Source: Salinimicrobium gaetbulicola (lineage in GTDB: Bacteria; Bacteroidota; Bacteroidia; Flavobacteriales; Flavobacteriaceae). From it: a DNA stretch of 64,000 nt. The notes under the pieces were generated by a model, which had not been told where the DNA came from, did no database searches, and worked only from the letters and a program-made list of their open reading frames with translations. This document shows, piece after piece, positions 44,464 to 53,002 of the stretch. The position numbers and the translations under genes were made by a program. The stretch covers positions 124,001-188,000 of the forward strand of contig NZ_JBHTJP010000002.1 of NCBI RefSeq assembly GCF_042676025.1. The letters are read 5' to 3'. The number at the start of each line of letters is the position of its first letter. The first letter of the stretch is position 1.

Positions 44464-44474
44464 TTTAAGTTATC

Positions 44475-44501
44475 AGCCCCCGGAACTTCCGGGGGTTTTT
44501 G
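44475..44501 (+). terminator. lon terminator
   Basis: CCCCCGGAA-C-TTCCGGGGG with T5, 14 nt past the stop. Confidence 0.9.
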
Positions 44502-44537
44502 TTTACTATTATTTCTTTCAATAGTGACCCAATTCCC

Positions 44538-44545
44538 TATTTTTG
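44538..44545 (+). promoter_or_regulatory. -7 element of cmk
   Basis: TATTTTTG fits TAnnTTTG; the -33 TTG is missing. About 59 nt before the cmk ATG. Confidence 0.4.
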
Positions 44546-44603
44546 CAAAACGATTCAGAAGAGCCAATGAGGATTGTCGCTCACCAATCTTGATACCTTA
44601 TAT

Positions 44604-45296
44604 ATGACAAAAAAGATCACCATCGCGATAGACGGATTTTCATCAACCGGAAAAAGTACGGTAGCCAAACAACTTGCTAAAGAACTAGGCTATGTGTATG
44701 TAGATACCGGGGCAATGTATCGTGCGGTAACCTTATATGCACTTCGGAAAAATTATATTTCTGAAGGTCATTTTGATCATAATGCATTGGTGGCCGATCT
44801 GGAACTCATTAAACTGAAGTTCATTTTCAACCCTGAAGTCGGTTTTGGGGAAATGTACCTGAACAATGAGAAGGTAGAAAAGGAGATCAGGCAAATGGAG
44901 GTTTCCCAGTATGTAAGTAAGGTGGCGGCCATTCCCGAAGTAAGGGAAATGCTGGTTGCTCAACAGCAGGAGATGGGTAAGGAAAAAGGGATCGTAATGG
45001 ATGGCCGTGATATTGGTACCGTGGTATTCCCAGATGCCGAACTTAAGATCTTTATGACCGCTTCAGCCGAAGAGCGAGCGCAAAGAAGATTTAAGGAGTT
45101 AAGTGAAAGAGGGGATGAGGTAACTTATAAGGAGGTTTTGCAAAATGTGCAGGAAAGAGATCATCTTGATACTACCCGTGAGGATTCACCTTTAGTAAAA
45201 GCAGAAGATGCTGTCGAGATCGATAATTCTCATCTCACCTTGTCAGGTCAATTTGAGAAGATCCTGGAGCTTTACAATTCGGCGATTAACAATTAA
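44604..45296 (+). CDS. cmk: Cytidylate kinase
   Basis: ATG 44604 (MTKKITIAIDGFSSTGKST) gives 230 residues. P-loop GFSSTGKSTVAKQLA, YVYVDTGAMYRAVTLYAL, GIVMDGRDIGTVVFPDAELKIF (shown in part) and RRFKELSERGDEVTY are diagnostic. It phosphorylates CMP/dCMP. It precedes rpsA, an order conserved in many bacteria, but here a repeat-bearing 430-nt gap and a separate promoter intervene. Confidence 0.97.
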   Translation: MTKKITIAIDGFSSTGKSTVAKQLAKELGYVYVDTGAMYRAVTLYALRKNYISEGHFDHNALVADLELIKLKFIFNPEVGFGEMYLNNEKVEKEIRQMEVSQYVSKVAAIPEVREMLVAQQQEMGKEKGIVMDGRDIGTVVFPDAELKIFMTASAEERAQRRFKELSERGDEVTYKEVLQNVQERDHLDTTREDSPLVKAEDAVEIDNSHLTLSGQFEKILELYNSAINN

Positions 45297-45342
45297 CAAT
45301 TAGCAATGAACAGTTATTTGCTATAACTGCTATTTTCCACAT

Positions 45343-45408
45343 CTGTCAGGTCGAGCTAAGTCGAGACCTTCATCTCAATAAACCCCTCGACTCCGCTCGG
45401 GGAGACAG
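45343..45408. repeat. REP-like inverted pair, second family
   Basis: Two half-palindromes facing each other with CTGTC / GACAG ends. Left: TGTC foot and a bulged hairpin with stem GGTC/GACC; right in reverse complement: TGTC foot and the same bulged hairpin with stem CCCC/GGGG. Inner pairs GA/TC and the two-base GA bulge are conserved. Covariation supports a conserved structure. Confidence 0.75.
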
Positions 45409-45575
45409 TTTCTCGCAACCGGTAACCCCAAACGGCAACTCGCAATGGGCTTCGACCTTTCGGCTGTCACCGGCTCAGTCTGACAGTTGCAATAGAAAAC
45501 TGAGAACAGAAAACCGATAACCTGCAACTATCCAACCTCTTCAGGATCAAATTTTTGATAATTGTTTATTGACAA
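45409..45575. other. Non-coding gap between cmk and rpsA
   Basis: Apart from the repeat half at 45448-45486 I see no gene here. The sequence AATTGTTAATTGT-type near 45560-45590 is AT-rich and leads into the rpsA promoter. Confidence 0.5.
45448..45486. repeat. Solitary REP-like half, second family
   Basis: In reverse complement it has the TGTCA foot, stem GACT/AGCC with one mismatch, inner GA/TC pairs and the GA bulge, but an enlarged loop. A degenerate relative of the pair at 45343. Confidence 0.5.
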
Positions 45576-45606
45576 TTGTTAATTGTAATAAATAGTTGTA
45601 TTTTTG
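45576..45606 (+). promoter_or_regulatory. rpsA promoter
   Basis: TTG at 45576-45578, 20 nt, TATTTTTG at 45599-45606: a full -33/-7 match, giving an rpsA leader of about 115 nt. Confidence 0.7.
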
Positions 45607-45727
45607 CACTCCTTTTAGCAATACCCGGAGGAGTAAAAGGGTTGAAAATCAATATTATAAACACTTCTGTGTTCTTTTATTGCAGAATTTCTTCCGAAGA
45701 ATACAGGATACAAATTAATTATCAGCA

Positions 45728-47563
45728 ATGGCTGAAGAAAACAAAAACCAAGAAGTTCAGGAAGTAGCTGGGATGGATACTGCATCTCAACCTGAGACTG
45801 CTGCACAACAGCAAAACCCTGAGCAATTCTTAAAAGAATTCAACTGGCACAACTACGAAGAAGGAATTGATCCTATCGACGACCAGAAGCTGGAAGAATT
45901 TGAGAAGCTTGTAGCCGAGAATTTCGTTGACACTTTAGATGACGAAGTTACTACAGGAAAAGTGATCAACATTACAGATCGTGACGCGATCATCGACATC
46001 AACGCGAAGAGTGAAGGTGTTATTTCTTTGAACGAGTTCCGTTACAACCCGGATCTTAAAGTAGGAGATGAGGTTGAAGTATTGATCGATGTTCGTGAAG
46101 ATGCTACAGGTCAATTGATCCTTTCTCACCGTAAGGCTCGTGTTATCATGGCATGGGATCGTGTGAACAAGGCTCATGATGAAGGTCTTATCGTTAATGG
46201 TTACGTTAAATGTCGTACCAAAGGTGGTATGATCGTAGATGTATTTGGTATTGAAGCTTTCCTTCCAGGTTCACAGATCGATGTGAAGCCAATTAGGGAT
46301 TACGATGCATACGTAGGTAAAACAATGGAATTCAAAGTGGTTAAGATCAACCACGAATTCAAGAACGTTGTTGTATCTCACAAAGCGCTTATCGAAGCAG
46401 ATATCGAAGAGCAGAAAAAAGAAATTATCGGGCAGCTTGAAAAAGGTCAGGTACTTGAAGGTACTGTTAAGAACATCACTTCTTACGGTGTATTCGTTGA
46501 CCTTGGAGGTGTTGATGGACTTATCCACATCACTGATCTTAGCTGGTCAAGAATCAACCATCCAAATGAGATCGTTGAACTTGATCAAAAACTGAACGTT
46601 GTTATCCTTGACTTTGATGAGGCTAAAACAAGAATTCAGTTAGGTCTTAAGCAGCTTAGCAAACACCCATGGGAAGCTCTTGATGAGAACCTTAAAGTTG
46701 GTGACAATGTAAAAGGTAAAGTAGTTGTGATCGCAGATTACGGTGCATTTATCGAAGTTGCTGAAGGTGTTGAAGGTCTTATCCACGTTTCTGAAATGTC
46801 ATGGAGTACTCACCTGCGCTCAGCTCAGGACTTCGTGAACGTTGGAGATGAGGTTGAGGCACAGATCCTTACTTTAGATCGTGAAGACAGAAAAATGTCT
46901 CTTGGTATCAAGCAATTGACTCAAGATCCATGGACTGATATCACCTCTAAGTACCCTGTTGGTTCTAGACACACTGGTATCGTTCGTAACTTCACTAACT
47001 TCGGAGTATTCGTAGAGTTGGAAGAAGGTATCGACGGACTTATTTACATCTCTGATCTTTCTTGGACTAAGAAGATCAAGCATCCATCAGAATTTACTAA
47101 CGTAGGTGATAAACTTGACGTTGTTGTTCTTGAACTAGATGTTGAAGGGCGTAAATTAAGTTTAGGTCACAAACAAACTGAATCTAACCCTTGGGACAAA
47201 TACGAAACTGATTTTGCTGTAGGTACTACTCACACAGCTGAAATTTCAGAGATCGTTGACAAAGGTGCGACAGTTGATTTTAATGAAGATATCACTGCAT
47301 TCATTCCTACCCGTCACCTTGAAAAAGAGGATGGTAGCAAATTGAAGCAGGGAGAATCTGCAGAATTCCAGATCATTGAATTCAATAAAGAATTCAAGAG
47401 AGTGGTAGCATCTCACACTGCTATTCACAAGGAAGAAGAGCAACAAATCGTGAAGCAGGCTCAGAAGAAAGCTGCTGCACAACAAGCTCAGAACAGCACC
47501 ACTATGGGTGATGTGAACGCAGAACTTCAAGCATTGAAAGACAAAATGGAAGGGAAGAGTTAA
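45728..47563 (+). CDS. rpsA: 30S ribosomal protein S1
   Basis: 611 residues with six S1 OB-fold repeats. Typical blocks: VTGKVINITDRDAIIDINAKSEG (repeat 1, shown in part), VVSHKALIEADIEEQ (repeat 2 end), LEGTVKNITSYGVFVDLGGVDGLIHITDLSW (repeat 3), VVIADYGAFIEVAEGVEGLIHVSEMSW, IVRNFTNFGVFVELEEGIDGLIYISDLSW, and a divergent sixth. An acidic and glutamine-rich N-terminal extension (about 1-35) precedes repeat 1. It binds mRNA on the 30S subunit. The ~115-nt leader contains the palindrome TTCTTCCGAAGAA (45689-45701), a candidate for autoregulation. Confidence 0.97.
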   Translation: MAEENKNQEVQEVAGMDTASQPETAAQQQNPEQFLKEFNWHNYEEGIDPIDDQKLEEFEKLVAENFVDTLDDEVTTGKVINITDRDAIIDINAKSEGVISLNEFRYNPDLKVGDEVEVLIDVREDATGQLILSHRKARVIMAWDRVNKAHDEGLIVNGYVKCRTKGGMIVDVFGIEAFLPGSQIDVKPIRDYDAYVGKTMEFKVVKINHEFKNVVVSHKALIEADIEEQKKEIIGQLEKGQVLEGTVKNITSYGVFVDLGGVDGLIHITDLSWSRINHPNEIVELDQKLNVVILDFDEAKTRIQLGLKQLSKHPWEALDENLKVGDNVKGKVVVIADYGAFIEVAEGVEGLIHVSEMSWSTHLRSAQDFVNVGDEVEAQILTLDREDRKMSLGIKQLTQDPWTDITSKYPVGSRHTGIVRNFTNFGVFVELEEGIDGLIYISDLSWTKKIKHPSEFTNVGDKLDVVVLELDVEGRKLSLGHKQTESNPWDKYETDFAVGTTHTAEISEIVDKGATVDFNEDITAFIPTRHLEKEDGSKLKQGESAEFQIIEFNKEFKRVVASHTAIHKEEEQQIVKQAQKKAAAQQAQNSTTMGDVNAELQALKDKMEGKS

Positions 47564-47584
47564 TTCCTGAAATTTTAAATAATG

Positions 47585-47618
47585 AAAACCTCCTTAGGCA
47601 ACTAAGGAGGTTTTTTTT
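47585..47618 (+). terminator. rpsA terminator
   Basis: AACCTCCTTAG-GCAA-CTAAGGAGGTT with T8. Confidence 0.9.
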
Positions 47619-47712
47619 ATGCCTTTTTTTTAAACGTAATTTTAAGCATTCTTTGGCACCCTGGTATTGCAGAATTTCTTCGGAAGCTGTATTTTAAAGC
47701 AAACTTTTTGAT

Positions 47713-48708
47713 ATGATCAAGACGATACTTTTTAAGAACCGCCCCGCCGGTAAACCTTCCACTTCAAATTTTGAATTGATCACTGAGGATGATCCTAAAC
47801 CGGCAGAAGGAGAAGTACTTCTTAAGTCTCTTTATATCTCTGTTGACCCATATCTCCGCGGAAGAATGCGGGACCAGAAATCATATATTGAACCCTTTAA
47901 GCTGAACGAGCCATTAGAATCTAATGTGGTTGCTGAAGTGGTGGAATCTAATAATTCCAACTTCCAAAAAGGGGAATTTGTAAGTGGCATGTTGAAATGG
48001 AAAGAACTTCAAACTTCCAAAGGCAGTGGTCTGAATAAAGTTCATAAAGAACTGGCGCCTCTTTCCGCATTTTTAGGAGTACTGGGGCTAACCGGATTAA
48101 CCGCCCATTTGGGACTGGAGAAAATAGGTCATCCTAAAGAAGGAGAAACCCTGGTCGTTTCGGGAGCGGCAGGAGCAGTAGGAAGCATCGTTGGTCAAAT
48201 AGGAAAGATCAAAGGTTGTCGTGTTATTGGAATCGCCGGCACCGATGAAAAAGTCGAGCACATAAAGCAGGAATTCGGGTTTGATGTGGGTATTAATTAT
48301 AACTCCACCAAAGATATGAAGCAAGCCATTGCTGAAGCCTGTCCTGGTGGAGTTGATGTATATTTTGATAATGTAGGCGGGGAAATTCTGGATGCGGTGC
48401 TTCAAAATGTCAACAAAGATGCACGGATCATTAATTGCGGTGCCATTTCCCTTTATAATGAAACTGAAGTTCCTATGGGACCACGACCTGAAGGAATTCT
48501 TATTAAAAATACAGTTTTAATGCAGGGTTTTTTGGTGCGAGACCATGTAAAAGATTTCGGTTCGTCGCTTCAACAGTTAGGATCCTGGATTAAGGAGGGT
48601 AAATTGAAATATGACGAGACAGTGGTGGAAGGATTTGATAAACTGCCTGAAGCATTCATCGGATTGTTCGAAGGTAAGAATACCGGTAAAATGGTAGTCA
48701 AGATCTAG
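47713..48708 (+). CDS. NADP-dependent medium-chain oxidoreductase (CurA/PTGR-like)
   Basis: 331 residues. N-terminal FKNRPAGKPSTSNFEL, LYISVDPYLRGRM, and nucleotide-binding VVSGAAGAVGSIVGQIGKIKG (shown in part) with GAISLYNETEVPMGPRP mark the zinc-independent leukotriene B4 dehydrogenase / CurA clade that reduces enone double bonds. The stop shares CTAG with the stop of the convergent macrodomain gene. Confidence 0.93.
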   Translation: MIKTILFKNRPAGKPSTSNFELITEDDPKPAEGEVLLKSLYISVDPYLRGRMRDQKSYIEPFKLNEPLESNVVAEVVESNNSNFQKGEFVSGMLKWKELQTSKGSGLNKVHKELAPLSAFLGVLGLTGLTAHLGLEKIGHPKEGETLVVSGAAGAVGSIVGQIGKIKGCRVIGIAGTDEKVEHIKQEFGFDVGINYNSTKDMKQAIAEACPGGVDVYFDNVGGEILDAVLQNVNKDARIINCGAISLYNETEVPMGPRPEGILIKNTVLMQGFLVRDHVKDFGSSLQQLGSWIKEGKLKYDETVVEGFDKLPEAFIGLFEGKNTGKMVVKI

Positions 48709-49247
48709 CTAAATTCATTGAATTCACGGTTAAGAACTTTTTCATGTACTTCGAGGTCCTGAATAGTGTGTAGAACGAACACAATCTTTTTAACCTTTTT
48801 TAATCCTGATGCCATTTTGAGAATGGTGTCAAATGCCACCGAAGCCGCTTCTTCAAGTGGGTATCCGAATATCCCTGTTGAAATGGCAGGAAAAGCTATG
48901 GATTCTATATTGTTTTGTTCAGCAAGTTTCAATGCGTTTGAATAGCAATTTGATAGCAGCTTATCCTCAGGCTTATCTTTACCGTAAACAGGTCCCAAAC
49001 AGTGGATAACATAATCATTTGGGAGATCGTAACCTTTCGTGATCACTGCTTCTCCTGGTTTTATGGGTGCCATCGGACGGGCTACTTTTGCGAGTTCCGG
49101 GCCGGCGGCCCTGTGAATTGCGCCTGCCACCCCGCCGCCGGTTGTCAATTGAGCATTTGCTGCATTAACTACTGCTTCGCAATCTTTTTGGTTAACAATA
49201 TCTCCCTGCCGACAAATAATCCTGACACCTGCTATTTCCTTTTCCAT
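48705..49247 (-). CDS. Macrodomain protein (O-acetyl-ADP-ribose deacetylase-like)
   Basis: 180 residues, a single macrodomain. VNAANAQLTTGGGVAGAIHRAAG is the ADP-ribose-binding signature (shown in part; NAAN and GGGVAGAI), with YVIHCLGPVYG, AFPAISTGIFGYPLEEAA and a C-terminal FVLHTIQDLEVHEKVL. It resembles YmdB/MacroD-type enzymes that remove ADP-ribose or acetyl groups. It converges on the oxidoreductase gene. Confidence 0.94.
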   Translation of the reverse strand: MEKEIAGVRIICRQGDIVNQKDCEAVVNAANAQLTTGGGVAGAIHRAAGPELAKVARPMAPIKPGEAVITKGYDLPNDYVIHCLGPVYGKDKPEDKLLSNCYSNALKLAEQNNIESIAFPAISTGIFGYPLEEAASVAFDTILKMASGLKKVKKIVFVLHTIQDLEVHEKVLNREFNEFS

Positions 49248-49322
49248 GGTCCTTAATTTCAGTTACTTTAAAAATAATGAAATTTTACCTTTTCCGGAAT
49301 AGCTAAGAAATGACCTAAAAAC

Positions 49323-49354
49323 AAAACAGCCTTCCCGAATGGAAAGGCTGTTTT
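49323..49354 (-). terminator. Terminator after DEAD-box helicase gene
   Basis: AAAACAGCCTT and AAGGCTGTTTT arms with a TCCCGAATGGA-type loop stem; T run on the minus strand. Confidence 0.8.
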
Positions 49355-49379
49355 ATTACAAGCAGAGGAAAGGAAAATA

Positions 49380-50579
49380 TTAATACCTTCTTCTTTGCCT
49401 GTTATTATTTCTGTTGTTTGATTTCGGTGCTTTTTCCGGTGATGCGTTAGGATCCATTGGATAAGGATGTTCATCTACAACCGGGATCTTGATAGCTGCC
49501 AGTTTTTCGATATCCTTTAATTCTTTGCGTTCGTCAGCGGCGCAGAAAGAAATAGCCATTCCTTCATTTCCGGCACGACCTGTTCGACCAATTCTATGAA
49601 CATAAGTTTCCGGAACATTCGGAAGGTCGAAATTAAAGACGTGCTTAAGTTCATCGATATCAATTCCTCTTGCAGCGATGTCAGTAGCAACCAGAACGTT
49701 CAGGTTTCCGTTCTTAAAGTTCTTCAAAGCATTCTGCCTTGAATTTTGACTTTTATTTCCGTGGATCGCAGCAGATTTTATTTTGGCCTTATCAAGAAAC
49801 CTTGCCACCTTATCAGCTCCGTGTTTAGTACGGGTAAACACCAGTGCGGTAGAAATTCCATTCGATTCAAGTAAATGAAGCAACAATTTTCGCTTATCTG
49901 GTTTATTGGTAAAATAAATTCGTTGCTGGATCTTATCAACTGTTGATGAAGGTGGTGTCACCTCTACCTTTGACGGATTTTTAAGCATCATGTTTGCCAG
50001 GCTCTGTATCTCTTCGGGCATGGTAGCCGAGAAGAAAAGCGTTTGTCGTTTTGTGGGTAAAACCTTGATCACTTTTTTCACATCGTGAATAAAGCCCATA
50101 TCAAGCATTCTGTCAGCTTCGTCCAAAACGAATATTTCAAGCTGGCGAAGGTTAATAAAACCCTGGTTCATTAGGTCCAAAAGCCTTCCCGGTGTGGCAA
50201 CTAAAATGTCGACCCCTCTTTTGAGCTTTGAAACTTGATTCACCTGAGAAACACCCCCAAATATTACAGAATGAGATAGGTTGGTGTATTTTCCGTAGGC
50301 TGCCAGACTCTCATCGATCTGGATAGCCAGCTCCCGGGTTGGAGTAAGAATAAGGGCTTTGATCCCTCTGTTTCCATTGTTTTTTTCAGCCAGTATCTGT
50401 AAAAGCGGAATCGAAAAAGCCGCAGTTTTACCGGTTCCTGTTTGTGCAACCCCTAAAATGTCATTTCCCTGTAACACCAGGGGAATAGCTTGTTTTTGGA
50501 TTGGAGTAGGAGTAGTGTAGCCCTGAGCATCTAAAGCCTTCAGGATAGGCTGTGTTAATTTTAAATTTTTAAAAGACAT
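49380..50579 (-). CDS. DEAD-box ATP-dependent RNA helicase, RhlE-like
   Basis: 399 residues. Q motif and GYTTPTPIQKQAIP, Walker A AQTGTGKTAAF, PTRELAIQI, DEADRMLDMGF, SAT (FFSATMPEEIQ), and HRIGRTGRAGNEG. A short basic tail (KSNNRNNNRQRRRY) is typical of RhlE-type helicases in cold adaptation and ribosome or RNA decay work. A promoter element about 115 nt upstream implies a long leader, as for many cold-inducible helicases. Confidence 0.93.
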   Translation of the reverse strand: MSFKNLKLTQPILKALDAQGYTTPTPIQKQAIPLVLQGNDILGVAQTGTGKTAAFSIPLLQILAEKNNGNRGIKALILTPTRELAIQIDESLAAYGKYTNLSHSVIFGGVSQVNQVSKLKRGVDILVATPGRLLDLMNQGFINLRQLEIFVLDEADRMLDMGFIHDVKKVIKVLPTKRQTLFFSATMPEEIQSLANMMLKNPSKVEVTPPSSTVDKIQQRIYFTNKPDKRKLLLHLLESNGISTALVFTRTKHGADKVARFLDKAKIKSAAIHGNKSQNSRQNALKNFKNGNLNVLVATDIAARGIDIDELKHVFNFDLPNVPETYVHRIGRTGRAGNEGMAISFCAADERKELKDIEKLAAIKIPVVDEHPYPMDPNASPEKAPKSNNRNNNRQRRRY

Positions 50580-50699
50580 TCAATATGTATATGTGAAATG
50601 CTGGAAAAGACGTTGCATTTTCTGAAACAGCTCGTGGATTTTCATTCTAAACCGGCTTACAACCTGCCGTGTTTTTATGTAAAGAAGAGTACAAAGATA
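50580..50699 (-). promoter_or_regulatory. Long leader and -7 element of the DEAD-box helicase
   Basis: TATCTTTG (minus strand, 50692-50699) fits TAnnTTTG. The implied ~106-nt leader contains CGGC...GCCG pairing (CGGCAGGTTGTAAGCCG). A temperature-responsive leader is possible but unproven. Confidence 0.4.
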
Positions 50700-50751
50700 A
50701 GCTTTTTATCTTCTAATACTACATTAGTCAAAAACCGGGCCGTGAAAACGG

Positions 50752-51330
50752 CTATTTGATAATGACTTCATACTTATCTAAAAGCCCAGAAATATTGGTA
50801 GTTGAAAAAGTAGCTTTCTTGATATTATTGTTTTCCGGGTCAAGGGATAAATTATAAGCTGTTTCCATATCTGCATTTTCGAGAATGGTGTGGTCAAAGA
50901 TTACCTCCTTTAAATTACAGTCACTAAAAATACTATTTGATAGATCAGCTTCGGTAAAATCAGCCTGTTCTAAAGTACAGTTTAAGAAGTTTGTTCCTTT
51001 TAGTTTAAGACCGAAAAATGAAGAGAAATTAAGCTGACAGTCCTTAAAAGAAAAAGATAATAGAATAGGGTTGCAAGCCTCAAATTTTAGTCCGAGCAAC
51101 TTACAATTTGTGAATCGACACTCCTGAACGGTCGTGCCTGTTAATGCTGCGTTACTCAGATCACAATTTTTGAATTCACATTCTGAAAAATTTGTATTGG
51201 TAAGATGAAGGTTGGATAGATCACATCCTATGAAATGACAATTGTCAAAATCAATTTTTGCGAGCTCATATCCTGCAAAAGTGATGTTCTCAAAAATTTC
51301 ATCCCTGTAAAAGGGCAAATTTAAAAGCAT
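50752..51330 (-). CDS. Pentapeptide-repeat protein (Qnr/MfpA-like fold)
   Basis: 192 residues built mostly of A/C/S-x-(F/L)-x-x repeats: ITFAGYELAKIDFDNCHFIG, CDLSNLHLTNTNFSEC, CDLSNAALTG, CRFTNCKLLGLKF, ADFTEADLSNSIF. These wind into a right-handed quadrilateral helix. Qnr-type members mimic DNA and protect gyrase, but this alone does not show such activity. The cysteine content of the repeats is high. It starts 9 nt after the LptA-like gene ends, so the two are co-transcribed. Confidence 0.88.
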   Translation of the reverse strand: MLLNLPFYRDEIFENITFAGYELAKIDFDNCHFIGCDLSNLHLTNTNFSECEFKNCDLSNAALTGTTVQECRFTNCKLLGLKFEACNPILLSFSFKDCQLNFSSFFGLKLKGTNFLNCTLEQADFTEADLSNSIFSDCNLKEVIFDHTILENADMETAYNLSLDPENNNIKKATFSTTNISGLLDKYEVIIK

Positions 51331-51339
51331 TGTAGGTAA

Positions 51340-51711
51340 TTAGCAGCCTTTGGGGCAAACCTTGTCATTGGCTTTAAGGTAAGCGACTCCTCCGGCAATA
51401 TCCAGTTTAAGAGTGGTTGAACCAAGATCTGACGCTAAACGTCTCTTCCCGTGAAGGCGAAGTTCTTTAAACCCACTTATCGTAAATGTTTTGGTTTTAC
51501 GATCATACACGATCTTATCTGCTTTCTCGATTTCTACAATGTCTGAAGCAAAGTGAACATTGCCAGTGAATTCAACGATCTGGCGACCATTGCGAAAAGA
51601 ACTTTTATCTCCCGAAAAAACAACATCATCACCTTTAAACACTACGTGTCCTTCCTGTGCGAAAAGGCCTGTACTCATTAATGCGAACAATAATAGGAAT
51701 AGTGGTTTCAT
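51340..51711 (-). CDS. Exported LptA/OstA-like protein
   Basis: 123 residues with signal peptide MKPLFLLLFALMSTGLFA. VVFSGDKSSFRNGRQIVEFTG and VHFASDIVEIEKADKIVYDRKTK (shown in part) resemble the beta-jellyroll repeat of LptA/OstA: a FxGxV pattern with DxxEIxAD. It ends in a Cys pair (KVCPKGC). It is much shorter than LptA and may bind lipid or polysaccharide. It is upstream of the pentapeptide protein in one unit. Confidence 0.6.
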   Translation of the reverse strand: MKPLFLLLFALMSTGLFAQEGHVVFKGDDVVFSGDKSSFRNGRQIVEFTGNVHFASDIVEIEKADKIVYDRKTKTFTISGFKELRLHGKRRLASDLGSTTLKLDIAGGVAYLKANDKVCPKGC

Positions 51712-51983
51712 AGTCTGGTTCTTAAGCAGCCAATATAATAAAAGTGTGTTAAAAACACTACCTATTCGGCTTCTTTTTGAGCGAATTGGGATAAAATTTT
51801 TGATCCATGTGTATTGAAAATAAAAATGAATTTCTCTTAATAATTTAAAAAATATATAAATAATCGGGTATTTAGGGGTTAAAATTAGGGATTTTTATCA
51901 AAGCTTTGGCTGTCCGTTAACCATAAGGAGAATTATTTATTTAAATATTGAGGTATATAAATTGATGAACAATAATCAAACCT

Positions 51984-52964
51984 ATGAAAGTGGATAAAGA
52001 TCTGATATACAGATTATTTAATTCGTTGATCGTCTTAAGTGTGATTCTTTTTGTGATCTATTCTTGTAATCCCGGAGAAGCCGAAATAGATTCAACAAAC
52101 ATTAAGTCAGAACGAAATGTTAAGGATACAGTGGCTATTCCGAAGAAGGTAGAAAAGGAACCGGCACTCGTTGTTACTTACCATATTGACTCGATGCAGA
52201 CCAAAGCCAAAGTTGATAGTTTTAAAAACAAATACAGCCCAGAGCAACAGCACCTGATTTTTGCCTTGAACAGGGTAGACGCGAGAAGGCTTAATAAAGG
52301 GGATGTGCTAATTGTTCCTGACACTTTAACCGGTGACCTAATTGATTATTCTCCTTTTCCTAGAAATCTTGAAATTCTCGACTCAATTCCTCAAACTGTG
52401 CTTATTTCACAACGTGTTCAGGGAATTGCTTTATACGAGCATAGTAAACTGGTAAGATGGGGGCCTGTTAGTTCAGGGAAAAGATCTACTCCAACTCCTA
52501 ACGGACTCCATTACGGAAATTTTAAGGCCCGAAAAAAGATTAGCACCATTAATCCGGACTGGTTGATGCCATACTATTTTAATTTCATGAATTTTGAAGG
52601 AGTTGGTGTACATGAATATTCAATGCCTGGTTTTCCTGCAAGTCATGCTTGCGTCCGACTTAGAAAGGAGGATGCCATGTATGTTTACGACTGGGCTGAA
52701 CAATGGAAACTGAGTGATGACGCCAATACCATTCTTCAGAATGGTACTCCTTTTATGGTCTTTGGAAAATATGATTTTGAAAAGCCGGTTCCCTGGTTAA
52801 ACCTTGCCAAGGATCATGAGGATAACCTCTTGACCTCTGTAGAAAAGGACACCTTACAGGCATATGTAAAAGCCTATTTTGAGGATGAGAGAAATTTTGC
52901 CAAACCTGAAGCTGAGAATGAACTACTTCTGCCTCCCGTAAACGAATTGGAGACAATAGAATAA
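51984..52964 (+). CDS. L,D-transpeptidase (YkuD domain), membrane anchored
   Basis: 326 residues. A hydrophobic segment near the N-terminus (LFNSLIVLSVILFVIYSC) ends in a Cys that could be lipidated. The catalytic motif HEYSMPGFPASHACVRLRKED (His, then S-H-x-C-V-R) is intact at about 215-230. A LysM-like stretch (RRLNKGDVLIVPDTL) precedes it. It cross-links peptidoglycan via 3-3 bonds or attaches proteins. Terminator follows at once. Confidence 0.9.
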   Translation: MKVDKDLIYRLFNSLIVLSVILFVIYSCNPGEAEIDSTNIKSERNVKDTVAIPKKVEKEPALVVTYHIDSMQTKAKVDSFKNKYSPEQQHLIFALNRVDARRLNKGDVLIVPDTLTGDLIDYSPFPRNLEILDSIPQTVLISQRVQGIALYEHSKLVRWGPVSSGKRSTPTPNGLHYGNFKARKKISTINPDWLMPYYFNFMNFEGVGVHEYSMPGFPASHACVRLRKEDAMYVYDWAEQWKLSDDANTILQNGTPFMVFGKYDFEKPVPWLNLAKDHEDNLLTSVEKDTLQAYVKAYFEDERNFAKPEAENELLLPPVNELETIE

Positions 52965-52990
52965 AAAAAAGCCCGAAAGGGCTTTTTTTA
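52963..52990 (+). terminator. Terminator after L,D-transpeptidase
   Basis: AAAAAGCCC-GAAA-GGGCTTTTTT, stable GNRA-loop hairpin with A and T runs; also serves the convergent hydrolase. Confidence 0.9.
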
Positions 52991-53002
52991 GTAAGAACAC
53001 TT

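Noticed and set aside
45576..45767. Plus-strand frame of 63 codons overlapping the rpsA start
   Set aside because: It begins at the rpsA promoter and overlaps the S1 start in another frame; it is leader sequence.
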